Assembly (NCBI RefSeq): GCF_009928415.1
Contig: NZ_JAABNN010000029.1
Span: 1 to 37,435, forward strand
Reading direction: 5' to 3'
Source: Bacillus sp. USDA818B3_A
Lineage (GTDB): Bacteria; Bacillota; Bacilli; Bacillales; Cytobacillaceae
DNA length: 37,435 bases
Of this stretch, positions 16,353 through 24,689 are shown one piece after another. The notes below the pieces were generated by a model. The model was not told the origin of the DNA, searched no databases, and saw only the letters and a list, made by a program, of their open reading frames with translations. The position numbers and the translations under genes are program-made. How positions within the stretch are numbered: the stretch's first letter is position 1; each line of letters opens with the position of its first letter.

Positions 16353-16523
16353 AACCTGCACCATCCCTTTTTGTTTACTAATCTAAGGTTAGGAATTATT
16401 GGTTCCATTTATACTTACCCTCACCTTTTAGTCTACTTACTAGTTCTTTTATTTTACCATTCTCGATAAATTAGTAAGTAATGAGGAAGTTCAATTAAAA
16501 TACCGCAAGAAGTTTGGAGTGGA

Positions 16524-17495
16524 ATGATGAAGGCTATTGTTTATAACAAATATGGCTCACCAGATGTTCTGCAATTAAAGGAAGTGGAAAAGCCGTTCCT
16601 GGAAGACAATCATGTTCTCGTGAAGATTCATGCAGCCTCTTTAAATTTTGGTAATCTTGTTCTATTAAAAGGAGAACCATTCTTAGCCCGATTTGCTTTT
16701 GGTCTTTTTAAACCGAAATACCCTATACCTGGAGGTGACATGGCCGGCCGGGTTGAAGCTGTTGGCAAAAATGTGCAGCAGTTTAATCCTGGTGATGAGG
16801 TATTCGGCGACCTTTCCGCTTCTGGCTGGGGAGGTTTTGCCGAATATGTATCCGTTCCTGAAAATGCGTTAGCATTGAAACCAGCCAATCTGTCTTTTGA
16901 GGAAGCTGCCGCTGTGCCGATGGCTGGTGTTACAGCCTTACAAAGTCTGCGCGATAAAGGCAAGATTCAGCCTGGACAAAAGGTATTAATTAATGGCGCC
17001 TCAGGCGGGGTTGGAACGTTTGCTGCACAAATTGCCAAATCGTTTGGGGTCGAGGTAACAGGTGTATGCAGTACAAGGAATGTAGATGTTTTGCAATCAT
17101 TTGGAGTGGACCGTGTCATTGACTATACGAAGGAAGACTTTACTAAAAATACAGAGAAGTATGATCTGATTCTGGGGGTAAATGGGCATCACTCCATCCC
17201 TGCCTATAAACGGGTTTTAAAGCAAAATGGAATTTTTGTTCATGTCGGAGGTTCCGGCGCTCAAATGTTTCAAGCGATGGTACTAGGTCCTTGGGTTACA
17301 ATGACCGGGAGCAGGAAGATGGGCACCTTCTTACAACGGGCGAACCAAAAGGATCTGGTTTATCTAAAAGACCTTGTCGAAAGCGGTAAGGTCAAACCCA
17401 TAATCGATAAATGTTATAAGTTGAACGAAGTGCCCGAAGCCTTTAGATATTTTGAAGAGGGACGCGCACAGGGGAAAGTTGTGATCACTATGTGA
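16524..17495 (+). CDS. NAD(P)H quinone oxidoreductase-like MDR protein
   Basis: 323 residues. A GroES-like N-terminal half (to about 125) with PGGDMAGRVEAVG is followed by a Rossmann fold with NGASGGVGTFAAQIAKSFG. The cysteine ligands of zinc alcohol dehydrogenases are missing, which places it with zinc-free quinone oxidoreductase-type MDR enzymes that reduce quinones or enones with NAD(P)H in the cytosol. GGAG precedes two consecutive ATGs (16524 and 16527). It stands alone. Confidence 0.87.
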   Translation: MMKAIVYNKYGSPDVLQLKEVEKPFLEDNHVLVKIHAASLNFGNLVLLKGEPFLARFAFGLFKPKYPIPGGDMAGRVEAVGKNVQQFNPGDEVFGDLSASGWGGFAEYVSVPENALALKPANLSFEEAAAVPMAGVTALQSLRDKGKIQPGQKVLINGASGGVGTFAAQIAKSFGVEVTGVCSTRNVDVLQSFGVDRVIDYTKEDFTKNTEKYDLILGVNGHHSIPAYKRVLKQNGIFVHVGGSGAQMFQAMVLGPWVTMTGSRKMGTFLQRANQKDLVYLKDLVESGKVKPIIDKCYKLNEVPEAFRYFEEGRAQGKVVITM

Positions 17496-17540
17496 TGGAC
17501 GTATTTCTCCTGCATCGAATCCTCCTCCTTATAAATATAA

Positions 17541-17570
17541 AGAAAGCAGCCTTTTAACAGCTGCTTTCTA
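17541..17570. terminator. Bidirectional terminator
   Basis: A perfect 10-bp stem, AGAAAGCAGC with GCTGCTTTCT, lies between the converging MDR and arabinanase genes. Confidence 0.8.
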
Positions 17571-17583
17571 AGATACCTAATTT

Positions 17584-19968
17584 TTATTGGTTTGCCAGTT
17601 GAGTAACTTGTTCTTGAGTAAGAGCCGTTTCATAAACTTTCAAATCATCCATTTTACCTTTGAAAGGAGTATCCCACCAGTTTACACCTAAAGCAAAGAC
17701 TCCAGTTGAACCTGTGAACACATCTGATATTCCCGTTCCGCTAAACTTGGCAGCACCGTTAATGTAGACAACCACATTTCCATTATTAACTGTGAAGGCT
17801 AGATGTGTCCATTGACCTGCAGGGATGAGTTCGTTCGTTTTGCCGTCAAACCATGCAGAGCCAGTTGACCATAACATGGTATTTCCATCCCAGCCTTTTG
17901 GTACAAGACTCACCCAGTTATTTGAATCCTTGGCTCCAAAGAATGCGGTCGTGTATTGAGTAAGTTGATCAGGGTTGACCCACAATGATACAGAATACGT
18001 ATTGCCTGTAATTAAACCACTTGGCAATTGGATGCCTGATGTACCGTCAAACGTTGCAGCCTGGCCGTTAATACCATCACTAAATGAAATATTTCCTCCA
18101 GCGGCACCAATCTTGCTGCCGATAACAGTTCCTGCACCAAAGTTTCCAGTGGAATCGGTAATGCCGCCATCCATGTTGAACTCCGCAACTAGTCCATCCT
18201 TAGATTTTTCAAGAACCGTAACCGTGAAACTTTTTACAGATTTAACCGTACCCTTGGTAATAGTCGCAGTAAGTGTAACAGTTGCATTCCCCTCACCATA
18301 AGCCGGGCGTTTAACGACTCCAGCTGCTGAAACCGCTTCAGGATCAGAAGAACTCCAAGAGATCGATGTGTCACGTGTTCCAGCTGTAGGAAGCGTCAAA
18401 TTGGAGGTGATCCTGCTCGTATCCCCGAGACTTAAATCTTGTTGAACAGCCTCAACCACTTGGTGGTCATTTAAATCTGCTCTTTGGACTCCGAAAACAG
18501 CAACTCCGCTGGTCTTATTATCACCGGTCTTATTAGATAAAGCACTAAAGGTAATAGTATATTTTTGTCGTGCCTCATCCCATTGACGCAGGAATACACC
18601 ATTATACTTTACCCCATCTAAGGTGAGTTCCGCCTGATTTTGATTAGTTACATTCCATGTCCCAGTTGCAGCGCCCGAAACCTTACCATCAGCTGTCAAA
18701 TGAAGAACAGTTGAATTTTTAACAGCTGTGGTAATTTCTTTACCATGGTTAACAAAATTATAATCACCAGCAATTTGCTTAGTGTTCACTTTCTTGTCAT
18801 TTTCACCAGCATATCTATTCGGTGCAACAACCGGCCATCCATCCTTATTCATCACCATTTCATGAACGCGGACCTCATGGTTTTCACCCTTGTTAGGAAA
18901 GCGGGTATGGAACATCAAATAATTCTTGCCTGTCTTGGCATCATGATAGGTTGTAGTCCCGCCTGGTGATACGTAACCAGTGCCCGTTCCAGTTCCAGGA
19001 TCGCCAATCTCTCTCTTAAACTGGTAATTACCCATCAATTTAACACCGAAAGGTTCAATGGAACGATCATCAAAAAGCGTGCCTTCTGCCCCCTTCACAT
19101 TGGTCACATCATTTCCATTGGCGTCATAAAACGGACCGTCCGGCTTTTCGGAACGAACCACACGAATGTTATAACCACCAGTAGAATCAAGACCTCCGAA
19201 TGTCATTAGCATATAGTAGTACCCAGTTTCCTGGCTGTACATCATGTTTGCTCCCTCAATTCGGGCATGGTTGCCGCCAATCAGCTTTTTCCCATATCCT
19301 TGACCCGAATAAGGCTTTCCAGTTGCAGGATCCAGCTTCAAAGTAAAGATACCGCCAGAAAAGGACCCATAAACCATCCACAGATTTCCATCCTTATCGA
19401 AAAAGACATCAGGGTCGACGGTATTTGGCTGCCTCGTAGCATCATAGATGGTTTCTCCATCCTCACTGATTTCTCCCCACATTCCAGACTTTAGAAAAAT
19501 CCCTAAGTCTTTATATGGTCCTTCTACATTGTCAGCTACAGCAACACCAAGGGCAGAACGCGGTGAATCCCCTTTACAGTTGTCATAGTACATATAGAAT
19601 TTTCCATCAGGCAATTGAATGACATCAGGAGCCCATAAATCTTTGGATTGAGTCCAATCGAAGGTTTCTTTCAGTTCCTCCTCTACATTTGGAATCACCT
19701 TGTTCCCATCTGCTACACCATCGGCAACCTTTTCCCAGTTCATTAAATCTGTCGACTTTGCCACAGCTAAATGAGATCCGAATACGTAATAGGTATCATT
19801 TACCTTGATGACATCAGGGTCATGTACAGAAACATTGGAAAAAGTACGCATCGATTCTGCAGCAACTGTTACAGGTTCAGCAGCCACTTTTGCCATTGCA
19901 GAATTAGGCAAAATAATTGATGCCCCCAGCATAACTGCTATTATTGAACGTTTGACTTTTAAATCCAT
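17584..19968 (-). CDS. abn2: Secreted multidomain endo-alpha-1,5-L-arabinanase (GH43)
   Basis: 794 residues. A signal peptide ends near AMA-27. The GH43 beta-propeller (about 42-370) keeps D50 (HDPD), D185 (VDPD) and E238 (RIEGAN), which align well with the catalytic triad of B. subtilis Abn2. A GH43 C-terminal beta domain (about 400-500) follows as in Abn2. Then come an atrophied Ig-like domain (about 505-588, ISWSSSDPEAVS) and a LamG/concanavalin-like domain to the end (about 592-794). The last two are additions to the roughly 470-residue Abn2 and may bind polysaccharide. The enzyme cuts arabinan outside the cell. A cre-like site lies upstream. Confidence 0.9.
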   Translation of the reverse strand: MDLKVKRSIIAVMLGASIILPNSAMAKVAAEPVTVAAESMRTFSNVSVHDPDVIKVNDTYYVFGSHLAVAKSTDLMNWEKVADGVADGNKVIPNVEEELKETFDWTQSKDLWAPDVIQLPDGKFYMYYDNCKGDSPRSALGVAVADNVEGPYKDLGIFLKSGMWGEISEDGETIYDATRQPNTVDPDVFFDKDGNLWMVYGSFSGGIFTLKLDPATGKPYSGQGYGKKLIGGNHARIEGANMMYSQETGYYYMLMTFGGLDSTGGYNIRVVRSEKPDGPFYDANGNDVTNVKGAEGTLFDDRSIEPFGVKLMGNYQFKREIGDPGTGTGTGYVSPGGTTTYHDAKTGKNYLMFHTRFPNKGENHEVRVHEMVMNKDGWPVVAPNRYAGENDKKVNTKQIAGDYNFVNHGKEITTAVKNSTVLHLTADGKVSGAATGTWNVTNQNQAELTLDGVKYNGVFLRQWDEARQKYTITFSALSNKTGDNKTSGVAVFGVQRADLNDHQVVEAVQQDLSLGDTSRITSNLTLPTAGTRDTSISWSSSDPEAVSAAGVVKRPAYGEGNATVTLTATITKGTVKSVKSFTVTVLEKSKDGLVAEFNMDGGITDSTGNFGAGTVIGSKIGAAGGNISFSDGINGQAATFDGTSGIQLPSGLITGNTYSVSLWVNPDQLTQYTTAFFGAKDSNNWVSLVPKGWDGNTMLWSTGSAWFDGKTNELIPAGQWTHLAFTVNNGNVVVYINGAAKFSGTGISDVFTGSTGVFALGVNWWDTPFKGKMDDLKVYETALTQEQVTQLANQ

Positions 19969-20060
19969 CGTTTTTCTCTCCTCTACTAATCTTTCATTCT
20001 TTCTATCGTTCGACTCTTAAAAATTCAGATGTTCCCCCTTTTACAAACCCGCCCAAAAAC

Positions 20061-20074
20061 ATTAAGCGCTAACA
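20061..20074 (-). promoter_or_regulatory. cre-like CcpA site upstream of the arabinanase gene
   Basis: ATTAAGCGCTAACA keeps the CG core and 12 of the 14 positions of TGWAANCGNWNNCA. It lies about 95-105 bp before the start codon, as expected for carbon catabolite control of an extracellular glycosidase. Confidence 0.6.
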
Positions 20075-20181
20075 TTTATTTATAAATAACAAATTAACAT
20101 TTATGTAAATCAGCATATGTCGATATTAATTATAATAGATAAAATATAAATTTGGTATTAAATTTCGATTATTTTTGCAAT

Positions 20182-20210
20182 AAAAAAAGGATGGTTATCA
20201 CCCATCCGAA
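20182..20210 (-). terminator. Terminator of the HxlR gene
   Basis: GGATGG pairs with CCATCC, and on the minus strand a run of seven T follows. Confidence 0.8.
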
Positions 20211-20223
20211 AAATGATTTTATT

Positions 20224-20547
20224 TTATTCATCCGATTCTTGCGGCATCCAGGTTTGAGACCACTTTTCTATTTCTCTGATGATAGGCTCTATGGCTTGCC
20301 CTTTATCAGTTAGGGAATATTCTATCCGAACTGGTGTCTCGGGGAACACCTCACGTTTAACGATTCCTTGAGTTTCTAGATCTTTAAGACGCTCCGAAAG
20401 AACTCTCCCGCTTATCCCCATTGAAGATTCTAAAGTACAGAAGCGTTTGGAACCTGTAAGGAGCTGATAAATGACAAGACCTGTCCAGCGCTGGCTCAAT
20501 AACCCCATTGCTTTTTCGAATCGAGGACATATTTCCGACTGGTTCAT
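20224..20547 (-). CDS. HxlR-family winged-helix regulator
   Basis: 107 residues. The family signature is complete: CPRFEKAMGLLSQRWTGLVIYQL at the N-terminus, here seen as C7 and the RWTGLVIYQLL helix, then SGRVLSERLKDLE (recognition helix) and the wing with RIEYSLTDKG. C7 is the cysteine that in relatives such as YodB and HypR senses electrophiles. It is divergent from the flavin monooxygenase operon, whose promoter carries an operator-like repeat, so it is probably the repressor of that operon and perhaps of itself. Confidence 0.9.
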   Translation of the reverse strand: MNQSEICPRFEKAMGLLSQRWTGLVIYQLLTGSKRFCTLESSMGISGRVLSERLKDLETQGIVKREVFPETPVRIEYSLTDKGQAIEPIIREIEKWSQTWMPQESDE

Positions 20548-20617
20548 GGTTTCCCCTCCTATTCATATTTAATCATATTACAAATAACAACATAATTACA
20601 ATACATAATAAATTTAT

Positions 20618-20646
20618 TTGACACAACTAAGTTTCGAAAATATAAT
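20618..20646 (+). promoter_or_regulatory. Consensus sigma-A promoter of the monooxygenase-ribA-ribD operon
   Basis: TTGACA (20618-20623), a 17-bp spacer and TATAAT (20641-20646) match the full consensus. The promoter points to the gene at 20762 and gives a leader of about 108 nt that shows no riboswitch fold. Confidence 0.8.
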
Positions 20647-20666
20647 TAGTTACATAAAGTAAGTAA
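20646..20666. promoter_or_regulatory. Operator-like inverted repeat at the transcription start (HxlR candidate)
   Basis: TTAGTTAC and GTAAGTAA, separated by ATAAA, are complementary at seven of eight positions. The repeat starts on the last base of the -10 and covers the expected start site, so a bound protein would block RNA polymerase. GTA-rich dyads are usual for HxlR regulators. Confidence 0.55.
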
Positions 20667-20761
20667 GTTATTTTGTTCAAAAGGATAATATCATTCTTAC
20701 AACACTCAAATACTTATCAATTATCAACATACACAATATCTAAATAAGGTGGTCCTCAAAT

Positions 20762-21859
20762 ATGAATCTTGAAACTGATGTTTGCATTGTCGGTGGTGGT
20801 CCAGGCGGCGCGCTTTTGGGATATTTGCTTGCAAAAAAAGGTATTTCGACCATCGTGCTCGAACGTCACACGGGGATCGACAAAGAATTTCGCGGCGAAC
20901 ATCTTAATCAAGATGGAGAACGAGTATTAAAAAAATATAATCTGTATAATAAAGTACAAGAAGTTGGACTGCTTTTAATGGAACGGGTCGAATATTGGCA
21001 CCTTGGCCGTGTGATAAAAACCATTACACCAGCAACTGGTGAACAGCATGTCGGTATCCATGTTCCTCAGAAAAATCTATTAAGTGTTTTAATCAACGAA
21101 TCTACACCATTTAATAATTATAAGCTTTTGATGGGGACAAAAGTAACCCATTTGTCGTTTAATAAGCATGGGTATGTGACGGGGCTGACAGCCGTAAAGG
21201 GCGAACAAGAATTAATGATAAAAAGTAAAATCGTTGTTGGTGCCGATGGCCGCTTTTCAACGGTAAGAAAGCTGGCGAACATTCCCTTTTCAACCTATAA
21301 ACATGGGTATGATCTCCTGTGGGCAAAAATTCCGAGCCCGCAAGGCTGGGAGCCAACAATAAAAAATGCATTGGTCGAGGGTAAACAGCTGGCTTTATTT
21401 ACCCAGGAGGGCGGATTTATTCAAATCGGCTGGAACATTGAAGAGGAATCCTTTCCAGCATTGAAGAAGAGATCCTTTACACCATTTATCGAGCAGGTGA
21501 TTAAGGCCTTTCCGGAATTAATGGATACTGTCCATCAGCATATTCAATCTTGGGATGATTTTATCTTATTAAAGGTTCAAAGCAGTCAATCTCCAGCTTG
21601 GGCGAAGGATGGAGTAGTTATCATGGGAGATGCTGCCCACACGATGAGTCCAACAGGTGCTTTCGGGATCAATTGCGCCCTCTTAGATGCTGATGCTTTG
21701 GCCGATGTTATTATAGAAGCATTGGACACAATTGATGTGAGTGCTAATCAATTAAGAAAAATCGAACATCGCCGTGGTGATGTCGAGAGATTACAGATAC
21801 AGCAATTGGAAAAAGAAAAAAACTTTCAAGACAATTTTAAGATTGCTGCTTTAACCTAA
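20762..21859 (+). CDS. FAD-dependent monooxygenase (PHBH-fold, group A)
   Basis: 365 residues. FAD-binding GGGPGG (11-16) with E34 at the end of the second strand, the DG motif in VGADGRFSTVRKL and the GD motif in IMGDAAHTMSP followed by GAFGINCALLDADALA are all present. The enzyme should therefore use NAD(P)H and oxygen to hydroxylate or oxidise a small, often aromatic, substrate. AAGGTGG lies upstream. It opens an operon with GTP cyclohydrolase II and RibD, so a pyrimidine derived from GTP is a plausible substrate; this is inference. An electrophile-detoxifying role under HxlR is an alternative. Confidence 0.87.
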   Translation: MNLETDVCIVGGGPGGALLGYLLAKKGISTIVLERHTGIDKEFRGEHLNQDGERVLKKYNLYNKVQEVGLLLMERVEYWHLGRVIKTITPATGEQHVGIHVPQKNLLSVLINESTPFNNYKLLMGTKVTHLSFNKHGYVTGLTAVKGEQELMIKSKIVVGADGRFSTVRKLANIPFSTYKHGYDLLWAKIPSPQGWEPTIKNALVEGKQLALFTQEGGFIQIGWNIEEESFPALKKRSFTPFIEQVIKAFPELMDTVHQHIQSWDDFILLKVQSSQSPAWAKDGVVIMGDAAHTMSPTGAFGINCALLDADALADVIIEALDTIDVSANQLRKIEHRRGDVERLQIQQLEKEKNFQDNFKIAALT

Positions 21860-21889
21860 TAAAAAAAATAATACGGAATTGGGGAATGA

Positions 21890-22624
21890 ATGATGGAACA
21901 AGTTCAATTAAAGGGAGATATCCTCTCCTTGTTAGAGGATAAAATAAAATTAATTAAAAGAGAAAATGAAGGGCTATATCTTGTCGGTCCCATTAAATTG
22001 CCAGTTAATCTATATGGAGAAACGATTGAATTTAAATGGTACAGCTGGCTGAAGACCGAAACTGTAACCGAAGATTTTCACCAAGTGATTAATCAATTAT
22101 CTTCTGCCAAACTAGCTGAGCTTCAACAATCTAGTGTCCTTGTTTACGGTGATTTTGAATTTGGAGAAGATGCCTTAATTAGAATGCATTCCATTTGTCA
22201 CACGGGTGATATTTTTGGCAGCAAGCGTTGTGATTGCGGCTACCAGCTGAGACAGTCTATGAAAATGATAGTCGAACATGGAACGGGTGCTTTATTTTAT
22301 CTTGCCAATCACGAAGGCAGAGGAATTGGCTTATTCAGCAAAGCAATTGCCTATATTCTTCAAGAAAATGGATATGATACTGTTGAAGCGAATGAGGGAC
22401 TAGGATTTGCAGATGATACAAGAAACTATGAAGATGCCATTGAAGTTCTTAAAGCACTAAGATCCAAGCCTGTTACCCTGATTACAAACAATCCAAAGAA
22501 ATTAAAAGCCCTGAAAAATGCAGGTGCACCACTTTCCGGCCGGACTCCTTTATGGGGCGATATCTCTGAATACAATGAGAACTACTTAAAAACAAAGGTT
22601 AACAAATCAGGTCATTTAGAGTAG
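21890..22624 (+). CDS. ribA: Stand-alone GTP cyclohydrolase II (RibA-like)
   Basis: 244 residues, about 45 longer at the N-terminus than E. coli RibA. The zinc cysteines C103, C114 and C116 (HSIC...RCDCG), Y137, HEGRGIG, and D176/R178 (DDTR) are kept, so it should open the GTP imidazole ring to give 2,5-diamino-6-ribosylamino-4-pyrimidinone phosphate. It lacks the DHBP-synthase half of the usual Bacillus RibBA. The usual arginine before the loop is Ala-Asn here (YLANHEGRG), and the usual HSEC is HSIC, so it is a divergent paralogue. ATG 21893 is a possible start with better spacing from GGGG. Confidence 0.87.
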   Translation: MMEQVQLKGDILSLLEDKIKLIKRENEGLYLVGPIKLPVNLYGETIEFKWYSWLKTETVTEDFHQVINQLSSAKLAELQQSSVLVYGDFEFGEDALIRMHSICHTGDIFGSKRCDCGYQLRQSMKMIVEHGTGALFYLANHEGRGIGLFSKAIAYILQENGYDTVEANEGLGFADDTRNYEDAIEVLKALRSKPVTLITNNPKKLKALKNAGAPLSGRTPLWGDISEYNENYLKTKVNKSGHLE

Positions 22625-22651
22625 CGTAATGAATGTAAGAAACAGGATGAA

Positions 22652-22671
22652 CCATCACGAGCCTGTGATGG
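22652..22671 (+). other. Hairpin between the ribA-like gene and ribD
   Basis: CCATCAC pairs with GTGATGG around GAGCCT. It sits just before the GGAGG of ribD, with no T tract, and may tune translation or RNA processing. It is too short to be an FMN riboswitch. Confidence 0.4.
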
Positions 22672-22689
22672 CAGGAGGAATGAAGCCTT

Positions 22690-23775
22690 ATGAATGATGA
22701 ATTTTATATGCAATTGGCTTTAAAAAACGCCCAAGCTATGAAAGGTCAAACAGATCCGAATCCGCTGGTTGGCGCTGTGATTGTCAATGATAATCGAATC
22801 TTAGGAGTCGGAGCTCATATGAAGGCCGGTGAACCGCATGCCGAAATCCATGCACTCCGAATGGCCGGCGATCATGCAAAGGGAGCAACCATTTATGTTA
22901 CGCTTGAGCCTTGTTCTCACCATGGCCGAACAGGCCCCTGTGCGGTAGCACTGGTTGAAGCCGGGGTTAAGAAAGTAGTCATCGCCACGCTCGATCCAAA
23001 TCCGGTTGTAGCTGGGAATGGGGTGAAAATTCTTAAAGACGCTGGCATTGAAGTGGTGATTGGGGTTTGCGAGGAAGAATCCCGCCAAATGAACGAAGTA
23101 TTCAATAAATTCATTGTCGAGAAAAAACCATTTGTCACTCTAAAAGCCGCGACCACACTCGATGGCAAAACCGCTACCCATACTGCCAGCAGCAAGTGGA
23201 TTACTTCTCCGGATGCACGCCGGGATGTCCATCAACTGCGAAGTGAAAATATGGCGATTCTTGTTGGGGTCAATACGGTGATCGAGGACAATCCTGAATT
23301 GACCGCAAGGATTCCAAACGGCAGGAATCCCATTCGGGTCATCTTGGACTCGTCCCTCCGGATCCCTTTGGATGCCAAGGTGTTGACCGATAAACAAGCG
23401 GAGACTTGGATTTTTACTAGTGAAAATTATGATAGAGAGAAACGGAAATGGTTAGAGGATCGTGGGATTCCTGTTTTCGTGACCGGTGGTTCGAGCCAAT
23501 CAGACCCGGCAGATGTTATGAGGATACTTGGTGAAAAGCTTGTATCTTCTGTGTTAGTTGAAGCTGGCGGTACCCTTAATGCTTCTCTTTTTGAAAAGAA
23601 GTTAGTTGACAAAGTGGTCCTATATATGGCTCCAAAGCTAGTTGGCGGCCAGGGCGCTCCTACCTTTTTAGAAGGTACGGGAATTGCTGAGATGGGTCAT
23701 GCCGTTGAGTTAACAAATCTACGTGTTTCGCCAATTGGGAAGGACTTTAGATTTATTGGATATCCTATTTTTTAA
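22690..23775 (+). CDS. ribD: RibD, bifunctional pyrimidine deaminase/reductase
   Basis: 361 residues, normal length. The deaminase half has H50-A-E52, then C75 and C84 in EPCSHHGRTGPC as zinc site. The reductase half starts near residue 147 with KAATTLDGKTAT and includes SKWITSPDARRDVHQLR and VEAGGTLNASLF. It would convert the GTP cyclohydrolase II product to 5-amino-6-ribitylamino-uracil phosphate. No ribE, ribH or RFN element is beside it, unlike the standard Bacillus rib operon, so this is probably a second copy dedicated to this operon. A strong terminator follows directly. Confidence 0.93.
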   Translation: MNDEFYMQLALKNAQAMKGQTDPNPLVGAVIVNDNRILGVGAHMKAGEPHAEIHALRMAGDHAKGATIYVTLEPCSHHGRTGPCAVALVEAGVKKVVIATLDPNPVVAGNGVKILKDAGIEVVIGVCEEESRQMNEVFNKFIVEKKPFVTLKAATTLDGKTATHTASSKWITSPDARRDVHQLRSENMAILVGVNTVIEDNPELTARIPNGRNPIRVILDSSLRIPLDAKVLTDKQAETWIFTSENYDREKRKWLEDRGIPVFVTGGSSQSDPADVMRILGEKLVSSVLVEAGGTLNASLFEKKLVDKVVLYMAPKLVGGQGAPTFLEGTGIAEMGHAVELTNLRVSPIGKDFRFIGYPIF

Positions 23776-23809
23776 AAAATGGACGGTGCTGGTCACCATC
23801 CATTTTTTT
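23774..23809 (+). terminator. Rho-independent terminator after ribD
   Basis: AAAAAATGGACGGTG pairs with CACCATCCATTTTTT with one mismatch, followed by T. It ends the three-gene operon and separates it from the nucleotidase gene. Confidence 0.88.
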
Positions 23810-23844
23810 CTGCATGCACTAATAAGAGGTTTGCTTTTTTCGAT

Positions 23845-23935
23845 TCGCTGATATATTTTTAAAATCGCTGATAAAACTTGAAATTCGCTGTTAAAGCTTA
23901 ATAATCGCTGATATCTGGCTGAATTTAGCTGATAA
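23845..23935. repeat. 20-bp periodic repeat built on TCGCTGATA
   Basis: TCGCTG recurs at 23845, 23865, 23885 and 23905, exactly 20 bp apart, with a variant TAGCTG at 23926. The bases between are A/T-rich and not conserved. The period is close to two helical turns, placing all copies on one face of the DNA. The role is unknown. Confidence 0.8.
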
Positions 23936-24030
23936 CGTGGACTCCTGCGAAAAATTCTGCTTATCAATAGTTTTCTACTGCAGGGAAAACAACAAGAGTT
24001 TCAATTAGTCTTTCTATAGAGGGTGCTTAC

Positions 24031-24603
24031 ATGAGATTTGGTTTCGATATTGATGATACACTAATTAATTTAAGAGAACATGCCTTCCACATCTATAATA
24101 AAAAATTAGGCCAGGAGATTGGCCTTGATATTTTCAACAGTTTAAAAAAGGTCGAAATTCATGAGCCTTTTGGGATGACCGCTGAAGAAGGTTCTCAGAT
24201 GTGGAAAAATACTTTAGAAGAGGTTTACTACACCAATTGCCCTGCCTTCCCAGGGGCCGTAGAACTGCTCCAGGAACTTGAAAAACAAGGACATGAAATC
24301 TTTTATATCACCGCACGATATCAGGAGCATGGTGAACGCACGAAAAAGTGGCTATTAGACCACGGCTTTCCTGTTCACGATGACCGATTCTTCTGGGGAA
24401 TGAAGGACCATGAAAAAGTAAATATTATTAAGCAATTACATTTAGATTATTATTTTGACGACAAACCAGAGATACTTGGAACTCTTTCAAACGAAGCGAT
24501 CAAAGTTTTCCTGAAAGATCAATCATATAATCAGCATATCAACATGCCTCGTATCGTTAATTGGCCTGAATACAAGGAGTTTATTAAGGTTTTGGCTGAT
24601 TAA
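24031..24603 (+). CDS. YqfW-like nucleotidase (HAD superfamily, NT5C group)
   Basis: 190 residues. D6 and D8 in FDIDDTLINL are the nucleophile pair, ITARYQ holds motif II, and YYFDDKPEIL carries the metal-binding aspartates. Homologues such as B. subtilis YqfW are annotated as putative 5'(3')-nucleotidases. GAGGGTG lies 5 nt before the ATG. It follows the riboflavin-type operon but behind a terminator and a repeat block. A role in removing phosphate from a pyrimidine intermediate is possible and unproven. Confidence 0.82.
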   Translation: MRFGFDIDDTLINLREHAFHIYNKKLGQEIGLDIFNSLKKVEIHEPFGMTAEEGSQMWKNTLEEVYYTNCPAFPGAVELLQELEKQGHEIFYITARYQEHGERTKKWLLDHGFPVHDDRFFWGMKDHEKVNIIKQLHLDYYFDDKPEILGTLSNEAIKVFLKDQSYNQHINMPRIVNWPEYKEFIKVLAD

Positions 24604-24689
24604 AGACTGCCAGGAGGCCCCTTTTTTATTGCCTCTCCTATTATTATGATATACTAACTTTGCTTTATCTAAAGAGAGGAGCCTTAGTA

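Noticed and set aside
22625..22689. FMN riboswitch before ribD
   Set aside because: Only 65 bp are available and only a 7-bp hairpin is present; the conserved RFN segments are missing here and also in the leader before 20762.
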